Translations under genes and position numbers: made by a program | Source: Segetibacter sp. | Lineage (GTDB): Bacteria > Bacteroidota > Bacteroidia > Chitinophagales > Chitinophagaceae | Reading direction: 5' to 3' | DNA length: 64,000 bases | NCBI GenBank assembly: GCA_028288485.1 | Contig: JAQBNO010000045.1 | Span: forward strand, 62,001-126,000 | Notes under the pieces: generated by a model | What the model was told of the DNA's origin: nothing | Database searches by the model: none | Seen by the model: the letters and a program-made list of their open reading frames with translations, nothing else | Part shown: positions 42,622-50,993 of the stretch, piece by piece | How the letters are laid out: each line of letters opens with the position of its first letter | Position numbering within the stretch: the first letter of the stretch is position 1

Positions 42622-43251
42622 TTAATTCCTCTGAATAAAAGAGCGCACTGCTTTCGGGTCCTTCATTGACATTCTAAAAAAATCTGCTAAAGAAACATTT
42701 TTTGTTGCTTGCTCAATTGCCCAATGTACCCATTCTCCACTCGATGGTCTTGGCGCATCATAGCCAATCACTTTCATTTCTTTATTAACCAGGAGATAAG
42801 TGGGAAACTGCACGTTATACGCTCTTAAAAGATTTATTTTTTGTGGTCGGTTGCGGGCATAAAACAAGTGTATTCCCGGCATTTCCTTTTCTTTGATCAT
42901 TTGTTTCCATACCGGCTTCCTGTTAATATTTTCAATGCAAATGCTCAGGAAAACAACGTTTGTATCGTGGGCAAAAGACTGATGCAGCGCTTTCGAATAC
43001 GGTATTTCCTTGAGGCAGGGCGCACAGGCGGTAAACCAAAAATCAACATAAATAGTTTTGCCTGACAGCGAAGAGGTATGAAAAATTTTGCCACTTGTGT
43101 CTTCTAACAGCAGTTCTGCAAATGGTTTGTTTTTTAAAAGGTCATAATTGGCAGCAACAGAATCGACCCAACCCTTGTTTTGAGCAAAACAGTTTGTACA
43201 CGAAATAAGGAAAACAAATACGGTGATCAATTTTTTCATTCTCTTCATCAT
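42622..43251 (-). CDS. Secreted TlpA/thioredoxin-like disulfide protein
   Basis: 209 residues. The signal peptide ends 'NCFAQ'. The mature protein has a thioredoxin-like fold with a CxxC active site in 'VDFWFTACAPCLKEIPYSK' near residue 75, and 'FPTYLLVNKEMKVIGYDAP' with the cis-Pro later. It belongs to the TlpA/ResA-like group used by Bacteroidota for periplasmic thiol reduction, including cytochrome c maturation. No cytochrome gene is adjacent, so its client is unknown. Confidence 0.88.
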   Translation of the reverse strand: MMKRMKKLITVFVFLISCTNCFAQNKGWVDSVAANYDLLKNKPFAELLLEDTSGKIFHTSSLSGKTIYVDFWFTACAPCLKEIPYSKALHQSFAHDTNVVFLSICIENINRKPVWKQMIKEKEMPGIHLFYARNRPQKINLLRAYNVQFPTYLLVNKEMKVIGYDAPRPSSGEWVHWAIEQATKNVSLADFFRMSMKDPKAVRSFIQRN

Positions 43252-43624
43252 AATACATCTAACCTAAAAACTGCAATTTCAGCTAAGTTTGCAACAGAAC
43301 CAAGATTTTAGGGATTTTAAAGGATTTGGACGAAATAGAACGCGGATTGGACTGATTAGAAAAATAGCACCGGGAAAGCAGGGATGAGAAGAATTATGAG
43401 CAAGAAAGAAGCTTGATCGAATAGATTTCAAGGATGAGTTTAAAATAATAGGTTATTCATGGAGCTTCTTTATCCCATTATTCCCTAAAATCGCACTCAT
43501 CCGCAGCTCCGACAAAATTTGCAGAACGTGGTTTGTTGTACAGTGAGTGACACTAACTGTCCCGTTCACGGGAACGATGTTTAATTGGAATACTTGAGTT
43601 AAGTACATAAAAAAGACTTCATTA
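43252..43624. other. 373-bp divergent spacer with R1 copy 7
   Basis: Spacer between the thioredoxin-like gene (minus) and the glycosyltransferase gene (plus). No gene seen. Its last 90 bp are an R1 element of the long subtype. Confidence 0.5.
43538..43614 (+). repeat. R1 dispersed element, copy 7 (long subtype)
   Basis: Head GTACAGTGAGTGACAC is followed by an extra segment with CCCGTTCACGGG, then ACGATG and the tail TTAAGTACATAAAAAA. Only copy 13 shares this insert. The tail ends 10 bp before the next start codon. Confidence 0.75.
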
Positions 43625-44776
43625 ATGAAAATAGCTTTCGATGCTAAAAGAGCGTATCAGAACGGGACAGGGTTGGGGCATTATAGTCGTACACTGATTT
43701 CATCGCTGGCTACTTATTATGCAGAACACAATTATTATCTATGTGCTCCAAAACTTACAAACCGTTACGATGCTTCAGCCTTCACTAATGTTCGGAATAT
43801 CGTTCCAGCAAGCTTTATTTCTAAAAAGTTTAAGTCGGCGTGGAGAAGCAATTGGGTTAAAAAAGATTTGAAAAAAGAGGCGATTGATATTTACCACGGA
43901 CTGAGCCATGAAATACCGGTGGGTATTCAAAGTACAGGAATACGGTCGGTGGTAACTATTCACGATCTTATTTTTGAAAGGAACCCCGAACAATACAATT
44001 GGATAGATATACAGATTTACCGCCGAAAGTTCAAATATGCGTGCTTGCATGCAAACCATATCATTGCTATCAGCGAACAAACAAAGGCCGACGTTGCCAA
44101 CTTTTACAAAATCCCCGAAGAGAAAATAACGGTCTGCTACCAAAGCTGTAACCCTGCATTTGCTCAAACTGTTCCCGCAGCAGAAAAAGAAAGAATAAGG
44201 CAGTATTACCATCTGCCGGCTAAATTTTTCCTGTATGTCGGTTCTATAATTGAAAGAAAAAACCTATTGAATATTTGTAAGGCTTTACATGAGCTCAATC
44301 AACAATCCGGATTCCCGCTGGTAGTAATCGGAGATGGTAGAAGTTATAAGCAGCAGGTGAAAGATTACATTAAACAGCATGGTCTCGACAAGCGGGTTAT
44401 TTTCCTGTCGGAAAGTGAGGCTGCGAAAAAATCATTAGGCTATCAAACTGCTGCTGATTTCCCTGCTATCTACCAATTATCGAACGGCGTTATTTATCCT
44501 TCGATTTTTGAAGGCTTTGGAATCCCCGTTTTGGAGGCTTTGTGGAGCAGGGTTCCCGTTATTACCTCGAATATTTCCTGTCTTCCGGAAACGGGCGGCG
44601 ACGCAGCTTATTATGTAAACCCATATTCGGTTGGTGAAATTGCTGAAGGAATGATAAAATTAGCTACAGATGAAAGCCTGGTAGCAGAAATGACGGCAAA
44701 AGGCTGGCTGCACGCGCAAAAATTTACGCCGCAAAAGTGTGCGGAAGATGTTATGGCAGTTTATCTTCGCCAGTAA
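43625..44776 (+). CDS. Glycosyltransferase family 4 (GT-B) protein
   Basis: 383 residues. The N-terminal half has 'DAKRAYQNGTGLGHYSRTLI' and 'VVTIHDLIFERNPEQYNW'. The GT4 donor-site signature is seen in 'FFLYVGSIIERKNLLNICKA' and 'YPSIFEGFGIPVLEALWSRV' with the EX7E pair, then 'VITSNISCLPETGGDAAYYV'. It transfers a sugar from a nucleotide donor, probably to a glycan or lipid at the inner membrane; donor and acceptor are unknown. Its stop overlaps the next start by 1 base (TAATG), so it is coupled to tsaC. Confidence 0.92.
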   Translation: MKIAFDAKRAYQNGTGLGHYSRTLISSLATYYAEHNYYLCAPKLTNRYDASAFTNVRNIVPASFISKKFKSAWRSNWVKKDLKKEAIDIYHGLSHEIPVGIQSTGIRSVVTIHDLIFERNPEQYNWIDIQIYRRKFKYACLHANHIIAISEQTKADVANFYKIPEEKITVCYQSCNPAFAQTVPAAEKERIRQYYHLPAKFFLYVGSIIERKNLLNICKALHELNQQSGFPLVVIGDGRSYKQQVKDYIKQHGLDKRVIFLSESEAAKKSLGYQTAADFPAIYQLSNGVIYPSIFEGFGIPVLEALWSRVPVITSNISCLPETGGDAAYYVNPYSVGEIAEGMIKLATDESLVAEMTAKGWLHAQKFTPQKCAEDVMAVYLRQ

Positions 44777-45345
44777 TGACTCACTTTTCTGCTGATATCG
44801 AACAATGCCTTGAAGTCTTAAACAGGGGCGGTGTAATTCTTTATCCAACCGACACCATTTGGGGACTGGGTTGCGATGCCACCAATGCAGGTGCGGTTCA
44901 GAAACTGTTACAGATAAAAGGAAAACCTCCGAACAAAGGTTTAGTGGTTTTGCTTGCGTCGGAAAGAGACGTTTTACAATATGTTGCTGCTCCCGACCTG
45001 GAAGTTTTCAACTACCTGTCAGTGACAAAAAAGCCAACAACTGTCGTGTACGAACATGGACTTGGGGTTGCAGACGAAGTGCTAAACGAAGATGGAAGCA
45101 TTGCGATACGCCTGGTAAATGAGGATTTTTGCCGCCACCTGCTAAAAAGGTTTAGGAAGCCTGTCGTTTCCACTTCCGCAAATATTCATGGGCAACCTTC
45201 TCCCCAAACTTTTAAAAGTATTTCCCCGCAAATTATTTCGTGTGTAGATTATGTAGTAGAATTTCGACAAGGTGAAGAAAAAATTCACAGTGCCTCTACA
45301 ATCATAAAATGGCTACATGGAAATCCTATTACAATACGGCAATAA
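44776..45345 (+). CDS. tsaC: L-threonylcarbamoyladenylate synthase (TsaC/Sua5/YrdC family)
   Basis: About 189 residues from the ATG at 44776, which overlaps the glycosyltransferase stop; an earlier in-frame start at 44737 would overlap that gene without need. The YrdC fold is seen in 'GGVILYPTDTIWGLGCDA', 'LLQIKGKPPNKGLVVLL', 'SIAIRLVNEDFCRHLL' and 'PVVSTSANIHGQPSP'. The enzyme makes threonylcarbamoyl-AMP for t6A37 of ANN-decoding tRNAs. It lacks the extra Sua5 C-terminal domain. It opens a stretch rich in tRNA and RNA genes. Confidence 0.94.
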   Translation: MTHFSADIEQCLEVLNRGGVILYPTDTIWGLGCDATNAGAVQKLLQIKGKPPNKGLVVLLASERDVLQYVAAPDLEVFNYLSVTKKPTTVVYEHGLGVADEVLNEDGSIAIRLVNEDFCRHLLKRFRKPVVSTSANIHGQPSPQTFKSISPQIISCVDYVVEFRQGEEKIHSASTIIKWLHGNPITIRQ

Positions 45346-45434
45346 TTTTTGATAAATATTAAAATTTTTAAATTTTAATGTGACAAAAACGTTGTGGCAG
45401 AGTAATTGTTTCAACTAATACAAAACTGCCAATT

Positions 45435-45650
45435 ATGCCACAAGTAACTTTATCCGTACCACATGAAAAACTACCGTTATTGAATGAAGTCCTGTCTGCT
45501 CTGGGAATTGAAACCAAAAGCATGAGAAACCTATTTCAAAAATCTTCCTTCGGCTCTAACTCTACTGAGTCTTCTACCGACCAAAATACCAGCTTTTTTT
45601 CAAAGCATTTTAGCTGGGAATATTTCAGCAACGAACTTGAGTTTGAATAA
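45435..45650 (+). CDS. Small protein of unknown function (71 aa)
   Basis: A start 'MPQVTLSVPHEKLPLLNEVL' gives an amphipathic, coding-like N-terminus that could be a short DNA- or protein-binding segment. The middle is Ser/Thr/Asn-rich and the end is aromatic and acidic ('FSWEYFSNELEFE'). A hairpin follows within 30 bp of the stop. Not recognised, but start, composition and terminator suggest a real gene. Confidence 0.6.
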   Translation: MPQVTLSVPHEKLPLLNEVLSALGIETKSMRNLFQKSSFGSNSTESSTDQNTSFFSKHFSWEYFSNELEFE

Positions 45651-45676
45651 CTGGTACTTCAACATTTCAAACTTCT

Positions 45677-45703
45677 ACTTTCACCTGTCAGTGAAAGTTG
45701 TTT
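45677..45703 (+). terminator. Hairpin after the 71-aa gene
   Basis: ACTTTCAC and GTGAAAGT pair perfectly around CTGTCA, followed by TGTTT. It lies about 27 bp after the stop codon. The T-run is weak. Confidence 0.55.
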
Positions 45704-45748
45704 CCAATACTACCTATACATCGTTAAACAATTATATTTGCTGCCATC

Positions 45749-47167
45749 ATGTTTATAGATTGCAGCGAAAAAGAACTTTTTGTTTTTAAAAAAATTGCGA
45801 ATGCAGCGGCAGAGCTCCAAATGCCTGCATTTGTGATCGGTGGATTCGTACGCGATAAAATAATTGGCCGGCCTACCAAAGATGCGGACATCGTTTGTTT
45901 GGGCGATGGCATTTTGCTCGCAAACCAGGTAGCTGCCCGTTTTAATCCCCGTCCTCAGGTTGCTTTCTTCAAAAATTTTGGCACTGCACAAATAAAGCTT
46001 GGCGAGTTTGAAGTTGAATTCGTAGGTGCACGAAAGGAAAGTTATCGCTCCGATAGCAGAAATCCTGAAGTTGAACCTGGTACAATTAAAGACGATCAAG
46101 ATCGTCGTGACTTCACCATTAATGCCTTGGCAATCAGCCTCAATAAAGAAAATTACGGCGACTTAATTGATCCCTTTAATGGCATTAATGATATTAAAGC
46201 TAAAATTATCCGCACGCCATTAGCGCCTGTCCAGACTTTTAGTGATGACCCGTTGCGAATGATGCGTGCAATACGCTTTGCTTCGCAACTAGGTTTCTCC
46301 ATTGAAGAAGCAACTTTCCAGGCGATAAAAGATAACAAAGAAAGAATTACCATCGTTTCACAGGAAAGGATCACCGATGAGTTAAATAAAATAATGCTGA
46401 GCAATAAGCCTTCTGTTGGATGGGAGCTTTTGTTCACCTCCGGTTTGTTGAGCATCATCTTCCCCCAAATGGTCGATCTCGCAGGAGCTGAATATATAGA
46501 CGGGAAAGGCCACAAAGATAACTTTTACCATACACTGCAGGTTCTTGATAACATCAGCGCTCATACCAGCGATTTGTGGCTCCGTTGGGCAGCGGTATTA
46601 CATGACATTGCAAAGCCGGTAACAAAGCGTTTTGAAGAAGGCCACGGCTGGACCTTTCACGGACATGAAGTGGTGGGAGCACGAATGGTCCCAAAAATAT
46701 TCAACAAATTAAAACTGCCTCTGAATGAAAAAATGAGGTTTGTCCAAAAACTGGTCGAACTTCATTTACGGCCTATAAGCTTAACGAAAGAAAACATTAC
46801 TGATAGTGCTATCCGGCGGTTAATATTTGATGCAGGAGACGACATTGATGCATTGATGATGTTGTGCAGCGCCGATATCACCAGCAAGAACAAGTTTAAA
46901 GTTAAACGCTACCTCGCTAATTTTGAGCTGGTAAAAAAGCGGATTGAGGAAGTGGAAGAATTGGATAAGATCCGCAACTGGCAACCTCCGGTGACAGGCG
47001 AAATTATTATGGAAACTTTCGGTTTAACCCCCGGCCGCAATGTTGGGCTCATAAAAGATGCAATCCGCGAAGCAATACTTGATGGTATCATCTCTAATAG
47101 TTACCAGGAAGCATATAATTATATGTTGAAGAAAGGAGAGGAGTTGAACCTGAAGCCTGTTGCCTGA
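45749..47167 (+). CDS. cca: CCA tRNA nucleotidyltransferase
   Basis: 472 residues of the class II nucleotidyltransferase family. The polymerase head has '[20 protein letters not shown]' with the metal Asp pair, and '[14 protein letters not shown]'. The neck has '[17 protein letters not shown]'. An HD domain follows ('[16 protein letters not shown]', '[12 protein letters not shown]'). It adds or repairs 3'-CCA ends, which this genome needs since tRNA-Leu at 36024 lacks an encoded CCA. TATATTTG, a perfect -7 box, ends only 8 bp before the ATG; if used, the transcript would be nearly leaderless. Confidence 0.94.
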   Translation: MFIDCSEKELFVFKKIANAAAELQMPAFVIGGFVRDKIIGRPTKDADIVCLGDGILLANQVAARFNPRPQVAFFKNFGTAQIKLGEFEVEFVGARKESYRSDSRNPEVEPGTIKDDQDRRDFTINALAISLNKENYGDLIDPFNGINDIKAKIIRTPLAPVQTFSDDPLRMMRAIRFASQLGFSIEEATFQAIKDNKERITIVSQERITDELNKIMLSNKPSVGWELLFTSGLLSIIFPQMVDLAGAEYIDGKGHKDNFYHTLQVLDNISAHTSDLWLRWAAVLHDIAKPVTKRFEEGHGWTFHGHEVVGARMVPKIFNKLKLPLNEKMRFVQKLVELHLRPISLTKENITDSAIRRLIFDAGDDIDALMMLCSADITSKNKFKVKRYLANFELVKKRIEEVEELDKIRNWQPPVTGEIIMETFGLTPGRNVGLIKDAIREAILDGIISNSYQEAYNYMLKKGEELNLKPVA

Positions 47168-47395
47168 TTTTGGTGCCTGCATGAGTATGGTAAGAAGTTT
47201 GTACGCTAAATTCAAAAATAAATCATGCGCCGTTACAGCCCGCCATCTTATTGAAGGGGTTTGGATGGCAATAAAAGTCAGATGTGGCGTGATTTTATCA
47301 GCTTTCTTCATGCTTATGCAATATTGCTTTAAGTAAAAAGTCAGTAATTTTCTATAAACCGTTAGTTTTAACGCTTTAAAATAAAGAACCTTCCC

Positions 47396-48001
47396 ATGGC
47401 CGTTTTAAAATTCAGGGCGTATTATGAAGACGACGACAGCGTTTATCGCGACATCGTTATAAAACATACACAAACCTTTGCCGATCTTCATCTTGCTATT
47501 TTGAAAGCGTATGAATTCGACACTAAATTCCAGGCAACTTTTTACCGCAGCAACGACAACTGGCAGCGTGGACGTGAAATAACGTTGGCGAAATACGACA
47601 AGGAATATAAGGCGCCACCCTTAATAATGGCTGAAACTCCAATCGGCTCTGAGATTAAAGACCCTAACCAGAAGTTTATATATGCCTACGATTTTACCAA
47701 AGGATGGACTTTTTTAGTTGAGTTGATTAATGTAAGCAAAGATGAAAGTCCTAAAATTAACTACCCGTCAACTATGCGTGTGGAAGGAATTGGCCCTGCA
47801 CAATATGGAACAAAAAGCCTTTTGGGCGATAAATTCGTCGACATCGAGGAAAAGTATGATTTAAGTGCAGGGGCCGAAGGTTTTGGACGTGAGGGTGATA
47901 GCGACACGGAGCCGGAAGATGCCGAAGACTCCGACGACTCAGAAGAAACCGAAGATGAGGCATTCGGAGATGCTGAAGGTGGAAAAGAAGAGGAGTATTA
48001 A
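47396..48001 (+). CDS. Plasmid pRiA4b ORF-3-like protein with acidic tail
   Basis: 201 residues. The first 140 resemble the pRiA4b ORF-3 (IS1096 TnpR-like) fold: 'VYRDIVIKHTQTFADLHLAI', 'AYEFDTKFQATFYRSNDNW', 'QKFIYAYDFTKGWTFLVELI', 'YPSTMRVEGIGPAQYG'. The last 45 residues are almost all Asp, Glu, Ser and Gly. This family is widespread and its function is not known. The tail could bind basic proteins or nucleic-acid-binding partners. It lies between cca and miaA on the same strand, 47 bp before miaA, which suggests an RNA-linked role but does not prove it. Confidence 0.8.
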   Translation: MAVLKFRAYYEDDDSVYRDIVIKHTQTFADLHLAILKAYEFDTKFQATFYRSNDNWQRGREITLAKYDKEYKAPPLIMAETPIGSEIKDPNQKFIYAYDFTKGWTFLVELINVSKDESPKINYPSTMRVEGIGPAQYGTKSLLGDKFVDIEEKYDLSAGAEGFGREGDSDTEPEDAEDSDDSEETEDEAFGDAEGGKEEEY

Positions 48002-48048
48002 CCTACTCTCTATGCCTATTTATTAAGTAGCTAAACTGCCGCGAAAGC

Positions 48049-48954
48049 TTGCATTCAAATACCATTATTATTGTTTGTGGTCCTACTGCTGTAGGTAAGA
48101 CGGCTTTCGCTATCGATCTTGCCCGGGCACTCCAAACGGATATTATTTCTGTAGACTCAAGGCAATGTTATAAAGAATTAGGTATAGGGGTTGCCAAACC
48201 ATCACCGCAGGAATTAGCGGCCGTTCGCCATTACTTCATTAATTCTCACAGCATTTACGACGAAGTAAATGCTGGTGTGTTTGAAAAGTATGCTTTAGAT
48301 GTCGTTGAACACATTTTTAAAAAACACGCGACCGCCGTTATGGTTGGGGGAACAGGCCTTTACATAAAAGCCTTTTGCGAAGGAATGGACGAAATTCCCG
48401 CGGTTAACTTAGCTATACGACAACGGGTTATTGGCGAGTATGAGGAAAATGGGCTGGAATATTTGCAAAAGAAAATCGCTGAAAAAGACCCGGTTTTCTG
48501 GAAGGTGGCAGAGCAACAAAATCCTCAGCGTTTAATGAGGGCGCTGGAAGTTTTGCTGTCGACAGGCAGGTCTGTTACCTCTTTTCGTAAAGGACATAAA
48601 GTGAAACGACCTTTCAACATAATAAAAGCGGGACTTGAACTCCCACGGGTGAAGTTATATGACCAGATCAACAACCGTGTGGATAAGATGATGGATGACG
48701 GTTTATTAAATGAAGTTAAAAATCTGTATGAGAAAAGAACGCAGAATGCGCTGCAAACTGTCGGTTACCGGGAATTGTTTGATTACCTCGAAAACAAATG
48801 CAGCTTAAGTGAAGCCGTTGAAAAAATTAAGACTAATTCCCGGCAATATGCCAAAAGGCAGCTTACATGGTTTAAAAAAGATCCGGAAATAACATGGTAC
48901 GATCCGCGGGAAATGCCTGCATCATCCCTTGTTGCAGGTTTAAATTTAGAATAG
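48049..48954 (+). CDS. miaA: tRNA dimethylallyltransferase
   Basis: 301 residues from a TTG at 48049; an in-frame stop at 48028 leaves no better start. The P-loop 'IIIVCGPTAVGKTAFAIDLA', 'TDIISVDSRQCYKELGIGVA', 'HYFINSHSIYDEVNAGVFEK' and 'AVMVGGTGLYIKAFCEGMD' are all family marks, as is 'QTVGYRELFDYLE' near the C-terminus. MiaA puts an isopentenyl group on A37 of tRNAs reading U-starting codons. Together with tsaC and cca it makes a small tRNA-maturation neighbourhood. Confidence 0.95.
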   Translation: MHSNTIIIVCGPTAVGKTAFAIDLARALQTDIISVDSRQCYKELGIGVAKPSPQELAAVRHYFINSHSIYDEVNAGVFEKYALDVVEHIFKKHATAVMVGGTGLYIKAFCEGMDEIPAVNLAIRQRVIGEYEENGLEYLQKKIAEKDPVFWKVAEQQNPQRLMRALEVLLSTGRSVTSFRKGHKVKRPFNIIKAGLELPRVKLYDQINNRVDKMMDDGLLNEVKNLYEKRTQNALQTVGYRELFDYLENKCSLSEAVEKIKTNSRQYAKRQLTWFKKDPEITWYDPREMPASSLVAGLNLE

Positions 48955-49045
48955 TTTCTTCATTTTTATTTTTTACTGAAACCTTAGAGGATATTTAGTC
49001 AGCGGCGCTGCTTGAGAAATAAGCATGATACTAACGGACCTGGAG

Positions 49046-49106
49046 TTTTTTTGTAGCCAGCGATAGAATTTACATTAGATATCGTTGCGTCGCACACTTC
49101 TGCTAC
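49046..49106 (-). repeat. R1 dispersed element, copy 8
   Basis: Minus strand: head AAGTGTGCGACGCAACGAT, centre with a CGATA/TATCG inverted repeat, tail GGCTACAAAAAAA. Confidence 0.75.
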
Positions 49107-49166
49107 ATCAAAAAATCAACACGCTCATTTTGTTTGGCGTAACGGCCCCTTTAACGGTTAGGCTTC

Positions 49167-49328
49167 TCTACTAATGAACTCGTTGTTGCTGTCTTGTTTT
49201 TAATGTTTTTCGGTACCGGCTTTTTGTACTATAAGAATCGTCGTTGCTACGCTCAGTTCAACCTTTAATTCTTTGATAGAACTGAGCGTATCAGTTTTTT
49301 TTTTACCCTGAGCTAAGCCAAAGGGTCG
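49167..49328 (-). repeat. R3 composite repeat, copy 2
   Basis: Minus strand: one R3 unit (ACCCTTTGGCTTAGCTCAGG), an A-run, inverted repeat CGCTCAGTTC/GAACTGAGCG, then CGTAGCAACGACGATTC, AGTACAAAAAGCCGGTACC and AAGACAGCAACAACGAG. It aligns closely with 30289-30451 over its whole length. Confidence 0.8.
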
Positions 49329-49598
49329 CAATCTTTTTCGTCTGCATTGCCAGTTGCAACAAAAGAGTGAAGTTGATGCCTGTTTTTATGGATTGGTGTT
49401 ATAATATTCGCTTCTCACAACTGGTATTGCATAAGATGCACCACCCGGTTGGGGTGCCGGCGAAGGCATGCTGAAACCAGCAAAGCGGTTTCTGAAACAA
49501 GCGGGTGGAATCCCGTACAATAACGAAGAAACGTGGCTCGAGCTATAAATGATCGCACTAGAACTCCATTTTGCATGGTTTCGGCGACCCTAGGTTTC

Positions 49599-49617
49599 TT
49601 GCGTCGCACACTTGTAC
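49599..49617 (-). repeat. R1 dispersed element, copy 9 (head only)
   Basis: Minus strand GTACAAGTGTGCGACGCAA; the tail is not recognisable. Confidence 0.6.
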
Positions 49618-49717
49618 ATTTTGTTCTTCTGTAAATTTTTGGAGCACAAGTAACATCATTGATTTTTGTATTCCCATAAATCCTGTCAATCGTATAATCT
49701 GTGTTAAGTTTGCAGCA

Positions 49718-50887
49718 ATGAATATCTTCAATACTACTTCGCGTATAATTATAACCTGTAATAAAAGACTATCTCCTTATTTGCAACAGGAAGTGATAGA
49801 ATTAGGTTTTTCGCCGGAAAGAGTGTTTGCTACAGGCGTTGAGCTAAATGGAACCATGAGAGACTGTATTCGTCTTAACCTGAACCTCCGGTGCGCAAGC
49901 CAGGTTTTATTTGCTATAAAATCTTTTTTGGCTACCGGTCCCGACCAGTTATACCAGGAGTTGTTAACGCTTCCCTGGGAGCAAATGATAAAATCGGATG
50001 GCTACTTCACAATTACCAGTAATGTTGATAATATTAATATCAGGACCCCTTTGTTTGCGAATGTAAAAATGAAGGATGCGATTGTAGATAGGATGCGTGA
50101 AAAGACTAACAGCAGGCCCAATTCAGGGCCGAATCTCGACGAGGCTGTTTTTCATTTATACTGGAAGGAAAATGAAGCAGAAATATTTATAGATACTTCA
50201 GGTGAAACTTTGGCAAAACATGGCTACCGGAAAATTCCGGGTAAGGCGCCTATGTTGGAAGCATTGGCAGCGGCAACTATCTTAGCCACCAAGTGGGACA
50301 GAAAATCGCCTTTTATAAACCCCATGTGCGGTTCTTCCACCATTGCTATTGAGGCAGCGTTAATAGCAACAAACCGTCGGCCCGGTTTATTTCGTAACAA
50401 CTACGCTTTTATGCATCTTGTTGGCTACGATAAAGGAATATACGAAAGCGAGCGACAACAGCTTTTTCAACAAATTCTCGAAGTGCCTGAGCTTACGATC
50501 ATAGCATCTGATATAAGTGACGACGCAGTTAATATTTCAAAAATAAACGCCGCTGCTGCAGGTGTTGAACACAACATAAAGTTCTCGGTTTGCGACTTTG
50601 AATTAACAGAAGTACCTGAAGGTGAAAACGGCATTGTTTTTTTCAACCCCGAATATGGCGACCGGCTTGGAGTTGAGGCTGAGCTGCAAATAACGTATAA
50701 GCGAATCGGCGACTTTATGAAAAAGAAGTGCAGAGGATACAGTGGCTATATTTTTACCGGTAACCTCGAACTTGCAAAAAAGATAGGCCTAAAAGCCAGC
50801 CGCAGAATAGAGTTTTACACCAGTAAAATTGATTGTCGCTTACTTGAATATGAATTGTATTTGGGAACAAAGAGGGTGGACAACTAA
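49718..50887 (+). CDS. THUMP-domain SAM-dependent RNA methyltransferase (RlmL/TrmN-like)
   Basis: About 389 residues from the ATG at 49718 ('MNIFNTTSRIIITCNKRLSP'); the longer frame from 49571 is rejected because it reads through a repeat. A THUMP RNA-binding domain covers about 1-160 ('NLRCASQVLFAIKSF', 'LYWKENEAEIFIDTSGE'). The UPF0020 methyltransferase has 'GYRKIPGKAPMLEALAAA', motif I region 'FINPMCGSSTIAIEAALIA' and motif IV 'FFNPEYGDRLG', where NPEY replaces the common NPPY. This points to N2-guanine methylation of rRNA (RlmL type) or tRNA. It is about two-thirds of the size of the two-domain RlmKL of gammaproteobacteria. Confidence 0.9.
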   Translation: MNIFNTTSRIIITCNKRLSPYLQQEVIELGFSPERVFATGVELNGTMRDCIRLNLNLRCASQVLFAIKSFLATGPDQLYQELLTLPWEQMIKSDGYFTITSNVDNINIRTPLFANVKMKDAIVDRMREKTNSRPNSGPNLDEAVFHLYWKENEAEIFIDTSGETLAKHGYRKIPGKAPMLEALAAATILATKWDRKSPFINPMCGSSTIAIEAALIATNRRPGLFRNNYAFMHLVGYDKGIYESERQQLFQQILEVPELTIIASDISDDAVNISKINAAAAGVEHNIKFSVCDFELTEVPEGENGIVFFNPEYGDRLGVEAELQITYKRIGDFMKKKCRGYSGYIFTGNLELAKKIGLKASRRIEFYTSKIDCRLLEYELYLGTKRVDN

Positions 50888-50907
50888 GCTTCACTCGCGG
50901 GATTGAT

Positions 50908-50961
50908 AGCTGAAACTAGAATTTTATTAATAAGACCGTTAATAGAATTCTAGTTTCAGCT
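50908..50961. terminator. Bidirectional hairpin between convergent genes
   Basis: A perfect 16-bp inverted repeat, AGCTGAAACTAGAATT (50908-50923) and AATTCTAGTTTCAGCT (50946-50961), around a 22-base AT-rich centre. It sits between the convergent RNA methyltransferase and zinc protease genes. T-runs are short, so termination is inferred from place and stability. Confidence 0.65.
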
Positions 50962-50993
50962 TTAACTCGTGTATACCGTGGTAAATGTTTCTT

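Larger units (their letters stand above)
48955..49717. other. 763-bp repeat-rich spacer before the RNA methyltransferase gene
   Basis: No gene is supported. It holds R1 copy 8 (49046-49106), the inverted R3 composite copy 2 (49167-49328) and the head of R1 copy 9 (49599-49617). The methyltransferase frame extends back to 49571 but that part runs through R1 copy 9 and has no coding character. Confidence 0.6.

Noticed and set aside
47396-48001. IS1096-type mobile element
   Set aside because: The protein resembles the pRiA4b ORF-3/TnpR-like family, but no transposase or terminal inverted repeats are present.
49571-49717. N-terminal extension of the THUMP methyltransferase
   Set aside because: It reads through R1 copy 9 and has no similarity to THUMP proteins; the ATG at 49718 fits the family start.
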